Notes under the pieces: generated by a model | Databases searched by the model: none | What the model saw: the letters and a program-made list of their open reading frames with translations, nothing else | What the model was told of the DNA's origin: nothing | Made by a program: the position numbers and the translations under genes | Shown: one piece after another, positions 1-5,347 of the stretch | Position numbering within the stretch: position 1 is the first letter of the stretch | How the letters are laid out: every line of letters begins with the position of its first letter | DNA from: an uncultured Gammaproteobacteria bacterium | Lineage (GTDB): Bacteria; Pseudomonadota; Gammaproteobacteria; Pseudomonadales; Azotimanducaceae_A | DNA length: 5,347 bases | Assembly (NCBI GenBank): GCA_913041025.1 | Contig: CAJWGQ010000185.1 | Location: 1-5,347, forward strand | Direction: 5' to 3'

Positions 1-176
1 AATCCCGGAACCTCTCTTAAACTTTGAAGAATTCCTATCTCTATACCACCAAAGTTCGCGCGCTCGACAACAAAATTATTGAGCATTGCATTCCATACGT
101 TGAACGCCAGCGGCATTGCGATCGACATCAATATCAGTAGCACTAGCGGTCGCTGTATTTTCTCCAAAACTTGCAC
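1..176 (-). CDS. MFS transporter, N-terminal fragment (runs off left edge)
   Basis: Reading the minus strand from 176 gives an open frame of 58 codons that continues past base 1. The protein starts with a short polar stretch (VQVLEKIQRP) and then a first membrane helix (about residues 11-25). Next comes a loop with WNAMLNNFVVERANF and the segment EIGILQSLREVPG, which leads into the second helix. This pattern, particularly GILQSLREVPG, resembles from memory the N-terminus of a conserved group of bacterial MFS transporters of unknown substrate. The start is uncertain. GTG at 176 has the purine stretch AAAGG almost touching it. TTG at 167 sits 10 bases after the same AAGG, which is a better ribosome-binding distance. 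There is no ATG before residue 17, and an in-frame stop lies at 224-222. The gene is divergent from the AEC permease gene. It is an inner-membrane protein, and the substrate cannot be inferred from this fragment. Confidence 0.75.
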   Translation of the reverse strand, partial: MQVLEKIQRPLVLLILMSIAMPLAFNVWNAMLNNFVVERANFGGIEIGILQSLREVPG

Positions 177-243
177 ACCTTTTCGACTTGATTTGATTAT
201 AAAATAGCTACGAATAAAAAGTCAGCTGAGTAATGCAAGTCAC
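177..243. other. Divergent intergenic region between leftward MFS and AEC genes
   Basis: These 67 bases are AT-rich and separate two genes that are transcribed away from each other. They hold the candidate minus-strand promoter (225-196) and the palindrome TCAGCTGA (222-229). A convincing plus-strand promoter for the AEC gene is not visible. TTGATT at 188-193 could be a -35 box, but no good -10 lies at the proper distance. Shared control of the two transporters from this short gap is possible but is only an inference. Confidence 0.6.
196..225 (-). promoter_or_regulatory. Candidate sigma-70 promoter for the leftward MFS gene
   Basis: On the minus strand a perfect TATAAT lies at 201-196. It is preceded, after an 18-base spacer, by CTGACT at 225-220, which matches the TTGACA -35 consensus at four of six positions. 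The predicted transcript would start near 189 and give a very short leader of about 13-22 bases containing the AAAGG ribosome-binding purines. The -35 box overlaps an 8-base perfect palindrome, TCAGCTGA at 222-229, which could be an operator half or coincidence. The call rests on consensus matching by eye. No equally good promoter was seen for the rightward AEC gene in the same gap. Confidence 0.4.
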
Positions 244-1125
244 ATGATTTCTGAAGTTTTATCGGTAATAGCCCCTGTCTTCATCATTGCGAGCCTGGGT
301 TACTTTTGGGTTAAACGCAAATTACCATTTGATAACGCAACGATCAGCTCTCTCGTTATGTATATTGGAAGCCCTTGCCTAGTTTACAGCGCGCTGACAA
401 ACAACGCTGCTGAAACTGCTGCGCTGGGGATCATGGGCACATCAGCATTCCTGGTCATATTCATCGGTCTGATCTTAAGCTGGATATTTCTTAAAGTGAC
501 GGGATGGAAATTAACCACTTACCTACCTGCTTTAATCCACCCTAATTGCGGCAACATGGGACTACCTTTGGTGTTATTAGCTTTTGGACAGGAGGGTCTA
601 GCTCTAGGCATGGCGTACTTTTTCGTGAACTCGATTTCACAATACACCTTAGGTATGGCTATTTCGTCTGGCCATTTCGATATACGGCAGCTCATAAAAC
701 AACCCATAATCTGGGCCGTGGTGTTTGTCCTTATTGTCATCCTCGGCGATTTTCAGATGCCAAATTGGTTTAACTCCACGGCCTCTATTCTTGCTGGACT
801 GACCATACCCGCAATGCTCATTATGCTAGGGACCTCACTGGCCAATCTGAACATCGCTTCTATAAGAGAAACACTCACGGTCTCATTTTTACGAATATTG
901 CTGGGGGTTGGGCTCGGATTATTAGTTATAGAACTGTTGGACCTTTCCGGGATTATGGCAGGTATTGTCTTGTTACAGTCGGCCATGCCGTCCGCCGTTT
1001 TTAATTACATTTTCGCGGATCGATTTAATAGAGAAGCAGATAAGGTTGCAGCAGTTATCTTACAAAGCACATTAATTAGCGCCCTCAGCCTGCCACTACT
1101 CGTTGCCTGGGCAATAAGCTTTTAG
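244..1125 (+). CDS. AEC-family (auxin efflux carrier type) permease
   Basis: This is a 293-residue, almost wholly hydrophobic inner-membrane protein with about ten predicted helices, the usual size for a bacterial AEC (Mem_trans) carrier. The N-terminus has the family pattern of a helix with PVFIIASLGYF followed by a basic VKRKLPF turn. A central motif NCGNMGLPL (residues 101-109) then FGQEGLALG matches the conserved Asn-Gly-Asn and Gly-Leu-Pro segment of the family. The second half carries TIPAMLIMLGTSLA (about 187-200) and QSAMPSAVFNYIFADRF (245-261), again typical. Known bacterial members move small organic acids such as malate or malonate, but nothing here fixes the substrate. The ATG at 244 has only a poor Shine-Dalgarno (GAG about 13 bases upstream). 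It is still the right start, because the conserved first helix begins at residue 4 and the ATG at 233 hits a stop at once. The gene is divergent from the left MFS gene. Its TAG overlaps the stop codon of the convergent thioesterase gene by four bases. Confidence 0.94.
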   Translation: MISEVLSVIAPVFIIASLGYFWVKRKLPFDNATISSLVMYIGSPCLVYSALTNNAAETAALGIMGTSAFLVIFIGLILSWIFLKVTGWKLTTYLPALIHPNCGNMGLPLVLLAFGQEGLALGMAYFFVNSISQYTLGMAISSGHFDIRQLIKQPIIWAVVFVLIVILGDFQMPNWFNSTASILAGLTIPAMLIMLGTSLANLNIASIRETLTVSFLRILLGVGLGLLVIELLDLSGIMAGIVLLQSAMPSAVFNYIFADRFNREADKVAAVILQSTLISALSLPLLVAWAISF

Positions 1126-1538
1126 TCTCTTAATAACTGAAACAAAAAAACTCCATGCGCTACAACTACTTCGCCCACTCGAGCTTCTGATCGCAAACTC
1201 ACCATTCGTTTCGACCCTTCAAAAATTGAAGCACACGCCGTTAATTCATCGCCCGCCGAGACGGCCTTCACATAAGTAACATTTGCATTGACCGTTACAC
1301 CCATTGATTCGGTCGATGCCAAAGCATAAGCGCTCGCCGTATCCATTAAAGTGAAAGCAACACTTCCATGACCAAATCCCGCGGCGTTAACGAATTCATT
1401 GCTCACTCTTGCTTTAATGCAACAGCTGCCATCTGTAGCCTCAATTACCTCATAACCAAAGAGCTTCGCCACACCCTGATCAAGCTCAAATACGCGATTC
1501 ACATTGGGATGTATTTGAAGATTCAATTGGCAGCTCAA
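1122..1538 (-). CDS. PaaI-type hotdog-fold acyl-CoA thioesterase
   Basis: A 138-residue protein of the single-domain hotdog thioesterase family, very close in length to E. coli PaaI (about 140). From memory the two align almost without gaps: GYEVIEATDG, then NAAGFGHGSVAFTLMDTASAYA (in two blocks, residues 51-62 and 63-72), then TYVKAVSAGDELTA. The asparagine N51, H57-G58 and D66 match the substrate-carbonyl and catalytic-aspartate region of PaaI. The usual HGG is HGS here, a mild change. Such enzymes are cytoplasmic tetramers that hydrolyse aryl- or medium-chain acyl-CoA to the free acid and CoA. The gene is last in a three-gene operon, 19 bases after the MFS stop. The start is a TTG at 1538 with little Shine-Dalgarno (only GAG nearby), so re-initiation after the MFS gene is likely. 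The frame stays open upstream into the MFS gene but offers no ATG or GTG there. A later TTG at 1526 is a less likely alternative. The substrate is not known; paaI is not asserted because no phenylacetate genes are present. Confidence 0.9.
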   Translation of the reverse strand: MSCQLNLQIHPNVNRVFELDQGVAKLFGYEVIEATDGSCCIKARVSNEFVNAAGFGHGSVAFTLMDTASAYALASTESMGVTVNANVTYVKAVSAGDELTACASIFEGSKRMVSLRSEARVGEVVVAHGVFLFQLLRD

Positions 1539-1557
1539 ACTCGATCTAGAGACCTGT

Positions 1558-2778
1558 CTAATTGGCGCTCGTCGGTCTTGGCAAAAAGTAGACCATAACG
1601 CTAACCGAAATGATTATTCCCATCAGAGCTATAAATAAATAGTTATAAGTCCCAAATGAATCATAGGCCCAGCCCGCCAAAACGGGACTCATCGCGCCAA
1701 AGGGAATAGTAATCGCTGACAAGCCCATCACTCGTGCAAACGAAGCCATCGGGAAGCGACTGCTAATCGTTAATGCAAGTAGAGGCAAGATGCCTCCAGT
1801 ACCCAACCCCAAAAAAACGATGCCAAGCGTTAACGAGCTCTCAGAACTGGACATCATAACGAGGAACAGGGCAATCGCGGTTAAGCTATTGGCAACCCAG
1901 AACAAAATACGATGGTTCACACGATCACCCATACCGCCATAAAACAACTTGCCCAGCATCATACAAATGACCATCACTCCGGTTAATTGTGAGGTGATTT
2001 CAATGTCGTTGGCTACTCCAAGATCTCGCACAAGTCCGCCCAAATTGAACTGGATGCCACTGAAAGACATGCTCAAAGGCACTACCCCAACCACGGGTAT
2101 CCAGAATCGCAATGTGCGGACAATCTCCCTGGTTGTGAGATCATCTTCGACCATGGTATTCATTGCGGGAAGATTGACGGCGTGTTCGATCTCCTTCCTC
2201 TTAAATACCAACAACGTCAAGGGTAGGACAATTAATGCTGCAAACAGACCGAGATACAACAAGGCTTCTCGCCAACCAAAATCCTGAATCCACATTGCCG
2301 CGAGCAAAGGAAACACTAACCCTCCGAAATTCGTTCCCAAAGCCGATATCCCAAAAGCAACGCCCCGTTTTTCGGCAAAAGCTCTCACAATAACAGTTTG
2401 CCCAGCCAAACTACCAAGTAAGGTCGACGCTAAAGGCAAAACTGACGCATAGACCAACCATATCTGCCAAAGTTCACTGGCGAGGCTGGCTAGCCAAACC
2501 GATAACAGAAGGAAAACCAGTCCAATCAGAACGATTCTTCGAATGGGGTACTTGTCGATTGCGTAACCAATAAACGGGCTGATTGCACCGGTAGCCAGTT
2601 GCAACCAGAAGGTGGTAAGCATTATGTCTCTTCTTGAAGCACCAAACTCATCCAGCCAAGGCAGCGAAAACGTAGCAAAACAGTAGATTGCTATTCCTAT
2701 ACCAACGGCCTGGATCAAAAAACTGTAGAGAACGACCAGCCATTGATCACTGGTCTTCAATGACAACGGTTCCCCCAT
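1558..2778 (-). CDS. MFS transporter, monocarboxylate-porter-like
   Basis: A 406-residue inner-membrane protein with the usual length and 12-helix layout of the major facilitator superfamily. The helix 2-3 loop motif appears as GYAIDKYPIRR (residues 71-81). Its second-half counterpart is GGMGDRVNHR (281-290), preceded by GKLFY. The segment GISALGTNFGGLVFPLL (143-159) followed by GWREALLYLGL (168-178) is typical of the monocarboxylate/oxalate-formate branch. A charged central loop of about 30 residues (192-222) separates the two halves. This similarity makes a monocarboxylate or similar organic anion the best guess for substrate, but that is inference. The ATG at 2778 follows directly on the TAA of the acyl-CoA dehydrogenase gene (TAAATG) and has no Shine-Dalgarno at a normal distance, which points to translational coupling. 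The thioesterase gene follows 19 bases downstream. It probably imports the acid whose CoA ester the two enzymes handle. Confidence 0.93.
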   Translation of the reverse strand: MGEPLSLKTSDQWLVVLYSFLIQAVGIGIAIYCFATFSLPWLDEFGASRRDIMLTTFWLQLATGAISPFIGYAIDKYPIRRIVLIGLVFLLLSVWLASLASELWQIWLVYASVLPLASTLLGSLAGQTVIVRAFAEKRGVAFGISALGTNFGGLVFPLLAAMWIQDFGWREALLYLGLFAALIVLPLTLLVFKRKEIEHAVNLPAMNTMVEDDLTTREIVRTLRFWIPVVGVVPLSMSFSGIQFNLGGLVRDLGVANDIEITSQLTGVMVICMMLGKLFYGGMGDRVNHRILFWVANSLTAIALFLVMMSSSESSLTLGIVFLGLGTGGILPLLALTISSRFPMASFARVMGLSAITIPFGAMSPVLAGWAYDSFGTYNYLFIALMGIIISVSVMVYFLPRPTSAN

Positions 2779-3963
2779 TTAATCAGGTAATCCCAATATG
2801 CGTTTGGCGATGATATTGAGCTGTACTTCTGAAGTCCCACCCTCGATCGAGTTAGCCTTGGAACGCAGCCACGCCCGGGTCGTGTTAATTTCATCGGCAT
2901 CAAAAGATTCGCCTTCCCAACCTAAGGATTGGATGCCAAGGATATTTAGCAACAATTCGTATTTACCTTTATTTTGCTCTGTACCGTAATACTTAAACAT
3001 CGAAGACAAAGCTCCTGGGGCTAGCCCTGTCGCAGACTCTTCCATCGCCCGCCGACCAGTCAAACCAAAGGCAGCATCGTTCATTCGATGATCCAACACG
3101 GATGAACGCAACATCGAATCATCAATTCTTCCTCGTGAGTCTTTGCCGACATAGTCCAAGGCATAATCTTCAATAGTCTTCGTTCTTTGACCACCGCCAA
3201 TCCCACCGATTGAGGACCGCTCGTACTGAAGCAGCCGTTTACCGACTGTCCATCCCTTGCCACGCTCATGCACCAGATTCTCTTTCGGTACGCGCACGTT
3301 ATCTAGAAACGTTTCGCAAAAAGGCGACTTACCGCTAATCAACAGTATAGGCTTTACACTTATCCCCTCAGTTCGCATATCGAATAAAATAAAACTAATC
3401 CCATCATGTTTCGAGGCCTCTGGATCTGTTCGAACAAGACAAAACATCCAGTCGGCTTTATCTGCCCCTGAGGTCCAGATTTTCTGACCATTGATTAGGT
3501 AGTCGTCTCCGTCTTCTTCAGCGCTAGTTCTAAGACTTGCCAAGTCTGAACCTGAACCCGGTTCGCTATAACCCTGACACCACCATATTTCACCGCTAAC
3601 TATTTTTGGCAAGTGCTCTGCTTTTTGTTGATCACTGCCAAACTCCAGCAGAGCCGGCCCTATCATACTTAGACCCATGCCCACGAGAGGTGTTCTTGCG
3701 TTCATGTTCCTCATCTCTTCCTGAAAAACTGCGACTTGATCTTTGTTCAAGCCAGCGCCCCCGTACTCCTTCGGCCAACTCGGCGCGGTATAACCTTTCT
3801 CAGCGCATCGATCCATCCACAGTTTTGTATCCGGATTTTTATAAACCGCTCTTAAACCACCTCCTGGCATTTCTTCTTCAGCCATCGGTGTGCGCATGCT
3901 CTCTGGGCAATTCTCTTGCAGCCAGCCTCGCACCTCAGATCGAAAATCTTCCAAACTACTCAT
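2779..3963 (-). CDS. Acyl-CoA dehydrogenase (FAD-dependent)
   Basis: A 394-residue flavoprotein of normal family length that oxidises an acyl-CoA to the 2,3-enoyl-CoA and passes electrons to ETF. The order of parts is complete: a helical N-terminal domain, WPKEYGGAGL (63-72), the middle beta domain with YSEPGSGSDLASL (132-144) and IWTSGADKADW (162-172), and the helical C-terminal domain ending in EGGTSEVQLNIIAKRILGLP. The tail has GGTSE where MCAD has the catalytic YEGTSQ. The likely catalytic base is therefore E248 in QYERSS, which aligns with the glutamate of isovaleryl-CoA and long-chain dehydrogenases, though E374 next to GGTSE is an alternative. I chose ATG 3963 because AGGG lies 7 bases upstream and the protein then starts MSSLEDF as usual. 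A TTG at 4014 would add 17 residues but lacks such a site. It is the first gene of the operon. The acyl substrate cannot be read from sequence; branched, cyclic or aromatic side chains fit the context better than simple fatty acids, by inference. Confidence 0.96.
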   Translation of the reverse strand: MSSLEDFRSEVRGWLQENCPESMRTPMAEEEMPGGGLRAVYKNPDTKLWMDRCAEKGYTAPSWPKEYGGAGLNKDQVAVFQEEMRNMNARTPLVGMGLSMIGPALLEFGSDQQKAEHLPKIVSGEIWWCQGYSEPGSGSDLASLRTSAEEDGDDYLINGQKIWTSGADKADWMFCLVRTDPEASKHDGISFILFDMRTEGISVKPILLISGKSPFCETFLDNVRVPKENLVHERGKGWTVGKRLLQYERSSIGGIGGGQRTKTIEDYALDYVGKDSRGRIDDSMLRSSVLDHRMNDAAFGLTGRRAMEESATGLAPGALSSMFKYYGTEQNKGKYELLLNILGIQSLGWEGESFDADEINTTRAWLRSKANSIEGGTSEVQLNIIAKRILGLPD

Positions 3964-3970
3964 ACCAAAA

Positions 3971-3974
3971 CCCT
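3971..3974 (-). promoter_or_regulatory. Ribosome binding site deciding the acyl-CoA dehydrogenase start
   Basis: The minus strand reads CAGGGTTTTGGTATG. The purine core AGGG at 3974-3971 is 7 bases from the ATG at 3963-3961. This spacing supports the shorter 394-residue start over the TTG at 4014. Confidence 0.65.
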
Positions 3975-4055
3975 GATTTGTAACTGCGTAACCATACACG
4001 AATTTCAAACTCAAGGTGTTACTTAGCTATCAGAAAAGTAGTATGTTTGAGGAAA

Positions 4056-4062
4056 GAGGGGG
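4056..4062 (+). promoter_or_regulatory. Ribosome binding site of the GPH symporter gene
   Basis: GAGGGGG lies before ATG 4068; its GAGG core (4056-4059) leaves an 8-base spacer, a normal distance. A second weaker purine block, GAGGA at 4049-4053, precedes it. An ATG at 4043 opens only a seven-codon frame that stops at 4064-4066, one base before the real start. Confidence 0.65.
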
Positions 4063-4067
4063 ATAAC

Positions 4068-5347
4068 ATGGAAGAATCTAGGCTCTCAAAATGGCAGCTG
4101 GCATCTTATGGTGCGCCGGCAATGCCGCTGGCAATGAACGGGTTAATTCTTGCTACATACCTTCCTGCCGTTTACGCAGATGCTGAGGGATTTGGACTCG
4201 CGCTGGGTACAATGGGGTTCATTGTTATGTTGTCCCGAATCTTTGACGGAGTCACTGATCCTATAGTTGGTTACTGGTCTGATAGGATCACGACCCGCTG
4301 GGGAAGAAGGAAACCTTTCATCGTGATAGGCCTGCCTATTTGGGTACTCGGGGTTTGGCTCCTCTGGGTCCCACCAATCGATTTCACCGAAGTTTCTTTC
4401 CTCGGATTTGAATTCAATAATGGTTATCCCTGGTTACTATTTGCCTTAATCCTGTTTTACGCGGGCTCTACCATAAAAGATGTACCTTACAGCGCATGGG
4501 GGGCTGAGCTTTCTACTCAATATAACGAGAGAACCTTGGTGATGAGCTGGAGAGAAGGCTTTTCAGTTGCCGGTTCGCTTATCGGCGCGCTTACGCCCGC
4601 TATCATAGTTTTTTTCGGCTATACCAAACCTACAGATGCAGTTTATTTTCTATCGATCTACATCGTAATCGTCAGTCCAATATTTATCATCAATAACTTA
4701 TGGTCGGTACCCGAATACCCAGTTAAAGAAACCAGAAAAGAAAAACTACCCCTTCTAGAGGGGTTGCAGTACGTTTGGGATAACGAGCCCTACCGAAAAT
4801 TAGTCATTATTTTTCTGTTTTCCACGATAGGTGCGGCGATGACTAACACATTGAGTTTTTTCTTCGTCAAACACATCTTGTTGGCCGGGGACCTTTACGG
4901 GTTTTACCTGGCGCCTTATTTTATTTCTCAAATTATTGCCATTCCGTTGTGGTTTTCCTTGTCTCGAAAAATCGGAAAACACAGAGCAACCATGGTCGCG
5001 ATCGGCTGGTATGCGATTTGGTCATGCTTTATTCCAATAATAGCCATAATGGACCAATCTTATTTCGACCTATTCCAGGTGACGAATCTACTGGCTTTTT
5101 TACCTGCCGATACCTACCAGGCCGCATTGACTTATTTTGAGGGAATCCCAACCGGCAAATTCATTTTCTTTATTGCAATCATGTGCCTTAAAGGCTCTGC
5201 TATTGGCGCTCTATCTGCTCTTCCTTTGGCGATGGCCGCAGACGTAATCGATTTGGATTCTGCTCGCACTGGGAAAAAACAAGGGGGCGCTTACTTTTCG
5301 ATATGGGGCATGACCAGAAAACTAGCCTATGCGGTTGGATTGTTTGT
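4068..5347 (+). CDS. GPH-family (MelB-like, MFS_2) cation symporter, C-terminus cut off
   Basis: An open frame from ATG 4068 runs without a stop to the window edge, giving 426 codons; the family is usually about 450-500 residues, so the last part is missing. The first-half signature SRIFDGVTDPIVGY (56-69) then SDRITTRWGRRKPF is diagnostic of the glycoside-pentoside-hexuronide family. DVPYSAWGAELS (138-149) with ERT and SWRE follows. The second half has MAADVIDLDSARTGKKQGG (389-407) and MTRK (415-418). D60, D64, D138 and K418 align by pattern with the cation and sugar site residues D55, D59, D124 and K377 of Salmonella MelB, so coupling to sodium or protons is likely kept. There are long polar loops around 103-119 and 328-363 that MelB lacks. 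It is an inner-membrane protein. The family is named for sugars, but the neighbours are CoA-ester enzymes, so the substrate is open. It is transcribed away from the dehydrogenase operon. Confidence 0.93.
   Translation, partial: MEESRLSKWQLASYGAPAMPLAMNGLILATYLPAVYADAEGFGLALGTMGFIVMLSRIFDGVTDPIVGYWSDRITTRWGRRKPFIVIGLPIWVLGVWLLWVPPIDFTEVSFLGFEFNNGYPWLLFALILFYAGSTIKDVPYSAWGAELSTQYNERTLVMSWREGFSVAGSLIGALTPAIIVFFGYTKPTDAVYFLSIYIVIVSPIFIINNLWSVPEYPVKETRKEKLPLLEGLQYVWDNEPYRKLVIIFLFSTIGAAMTNTLSFFFVKHILLAGDLYGFYLAPYFISQIIAIPLWFSLSRKIGKHRATMVAIGWYAIWSCFIPIIAIMDQSYFDLFQVTNLLAFLPADTYQAALTYFEGIPTGKFIFFIAIMCLKGSAIGALSALPLAMAADVIDLDSARTGKKQGGAYFSIWGMTRKLAYAVGLF

Larger units (their letters stand above)
3964..4067. 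other. Divergent intergenic control region between the catabolic operon and the GPH transporter
   Basis: These 104 bases separate the first codon of the acyl-CoA dehydrogenase from that of the GPH symporter, so they must hold or overlap the promoters for both directions unless those lie further inside the genes. I see a direct repeat GTAAC-TGC-GTAAC (3980-3992) and an inverted copy GTTAC at 4018-4022. The near copy and the inverted copy are 30 bases apart start to start, close to three helical turns. No confident -35/-10 pair is visible on either strand. The right end carries the GPH ribosome binding site. Confidence 0.55.

Noticed and set aside
1144..1150. Run of seven A (T in the thioesterase sense) as a possible slippery site or terminator tract
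   Set aside because: No stable hairpin precedes it, it lies within coding sequence that reads VFLFQ naturally, and a run of seven is common at this base composition.
1949..2287. 112-codon plus-strand open frame opposite the MFS gene
   Set aside because: Low-complexity Ser/Thr/Pro/Asn-rich product typical of antisense to a membrane-protein gene; no ribosome binding site or family resemblance.
3606..3983. 125-codon plus-strand open frame antisense to the dehydrogenase
   Set aside because: It lies opposite a gene with clear family motifs, has no recognisable domain, and its composition looks like a frame shadow.
3977..4008. TTGAAA (4008-4003) and TACAAA or TTACAA near 3980 as a minus-strand promoter for the dehydrogenase operon
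   Set aside because: The spacer would be 19-20 bases, and the transcript would start within the ribosome binding site of the chosen ATG.
3964..4014. TTG-initiated 17-residue N-terminal extension of the acyl-CoA dehydrogenase
   Set aside because: The extension is not family-like and has no suitable ribosome binding site, while ATG 3963 has AGGG at 7 bases and yields the usual N-terminus.
204..4030. ATAGCTA in both divergent gaps (204-210 plus; 4030-4024 minus) as a shared operator
   Set aside because: A seven-base match between two gaps of 67 and 104 bases, on either strand, is expected by chance about as often as not.
4043..4066. Seven-codon frame (MFEERGG) ending one base before the GPH start, as a possible leader peptide
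   Set aside because: It has only a weak purine site before its ATG and is made mostly of the Shine-Dalgarno of the real gene; no attenuator hairpin is visible.
4800..5140. Short open frames on both strands within the GPH gene (4800-4982 minus, 4949-5140 plus)
   Set aside because: They overlap the continuous GPH reading frame, whose conserved motifs lie on both sides of them.

Overview
The window reads as ordinary bacterial chromosome: densely coded, moderate GC (estimated by eye, somewhat under 50%), short intergenic gaps and a few non-ATG starts. The protein families (PaaI-type thioesterase, acyl-CoA dehydrogenase, AEC carrier, MFS and GPH transporters) and the codon usage suit a free-living, probably marine, gammaproteobacterium. 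That placement is an inference from family content and not from a marker gene. No RNA gene, mobile element, CRISPR array or attachment site was found.

Layout from left to right. (1) Bases 1-176, minus strand: the N-terminal 58 codons of an MFS transporter cut by the window edge, with a plausible promoter just upstream. (2) A 67-base divergent gap. (3) Bases 244-1125, plus strand: a complete AEC-family (auxin efflux carrier type) permease. (4) Bases 3963 down to 1122, minus strand: a compact three-gene operon, in transcription order acyl-CoA dehydrogenase, MFS transporter (monocarboxylate-porter-like), PaaI-type hotdog thioesterase. The first two genes abut as TAAATG and the third starts 19 bases after the second. 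The thioesterase and the AEC gene converge and overlap by four bases at their stop codons. (5) A 104-base divergent gap. (6) From 4068 to beyond the right edge, plus strand: a GPH-type (MelB-like) cation symporter, 426 codons present. It has no stop codon inside the window.

The three-gene operon appears complete, because it is bounded by a divergent gene on one side and a convergent gene on the other. The natural reading is a small catabolic module. The MFS protein would import a carboxylic acid, the acyl-CoA dehydrogenase would introduce a double bond into its CoA thioester, and the PaaI-like thioesterase would release CoA from stalled or non-productive thioesters. No acyl-CoA ligase, hydratase or thiolase lies in the window, so the substrate cannot be named.

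The most striking property of the region is that four of its six genes encode secondary transporters, of at least three clearly different families. I did not find evidence for a new kind of system. The points worth a second look are the gene combination, the acyl-CoA dehydrogenase active-site arrangement, the tail-to-tail overlap and the two divergent control regions.
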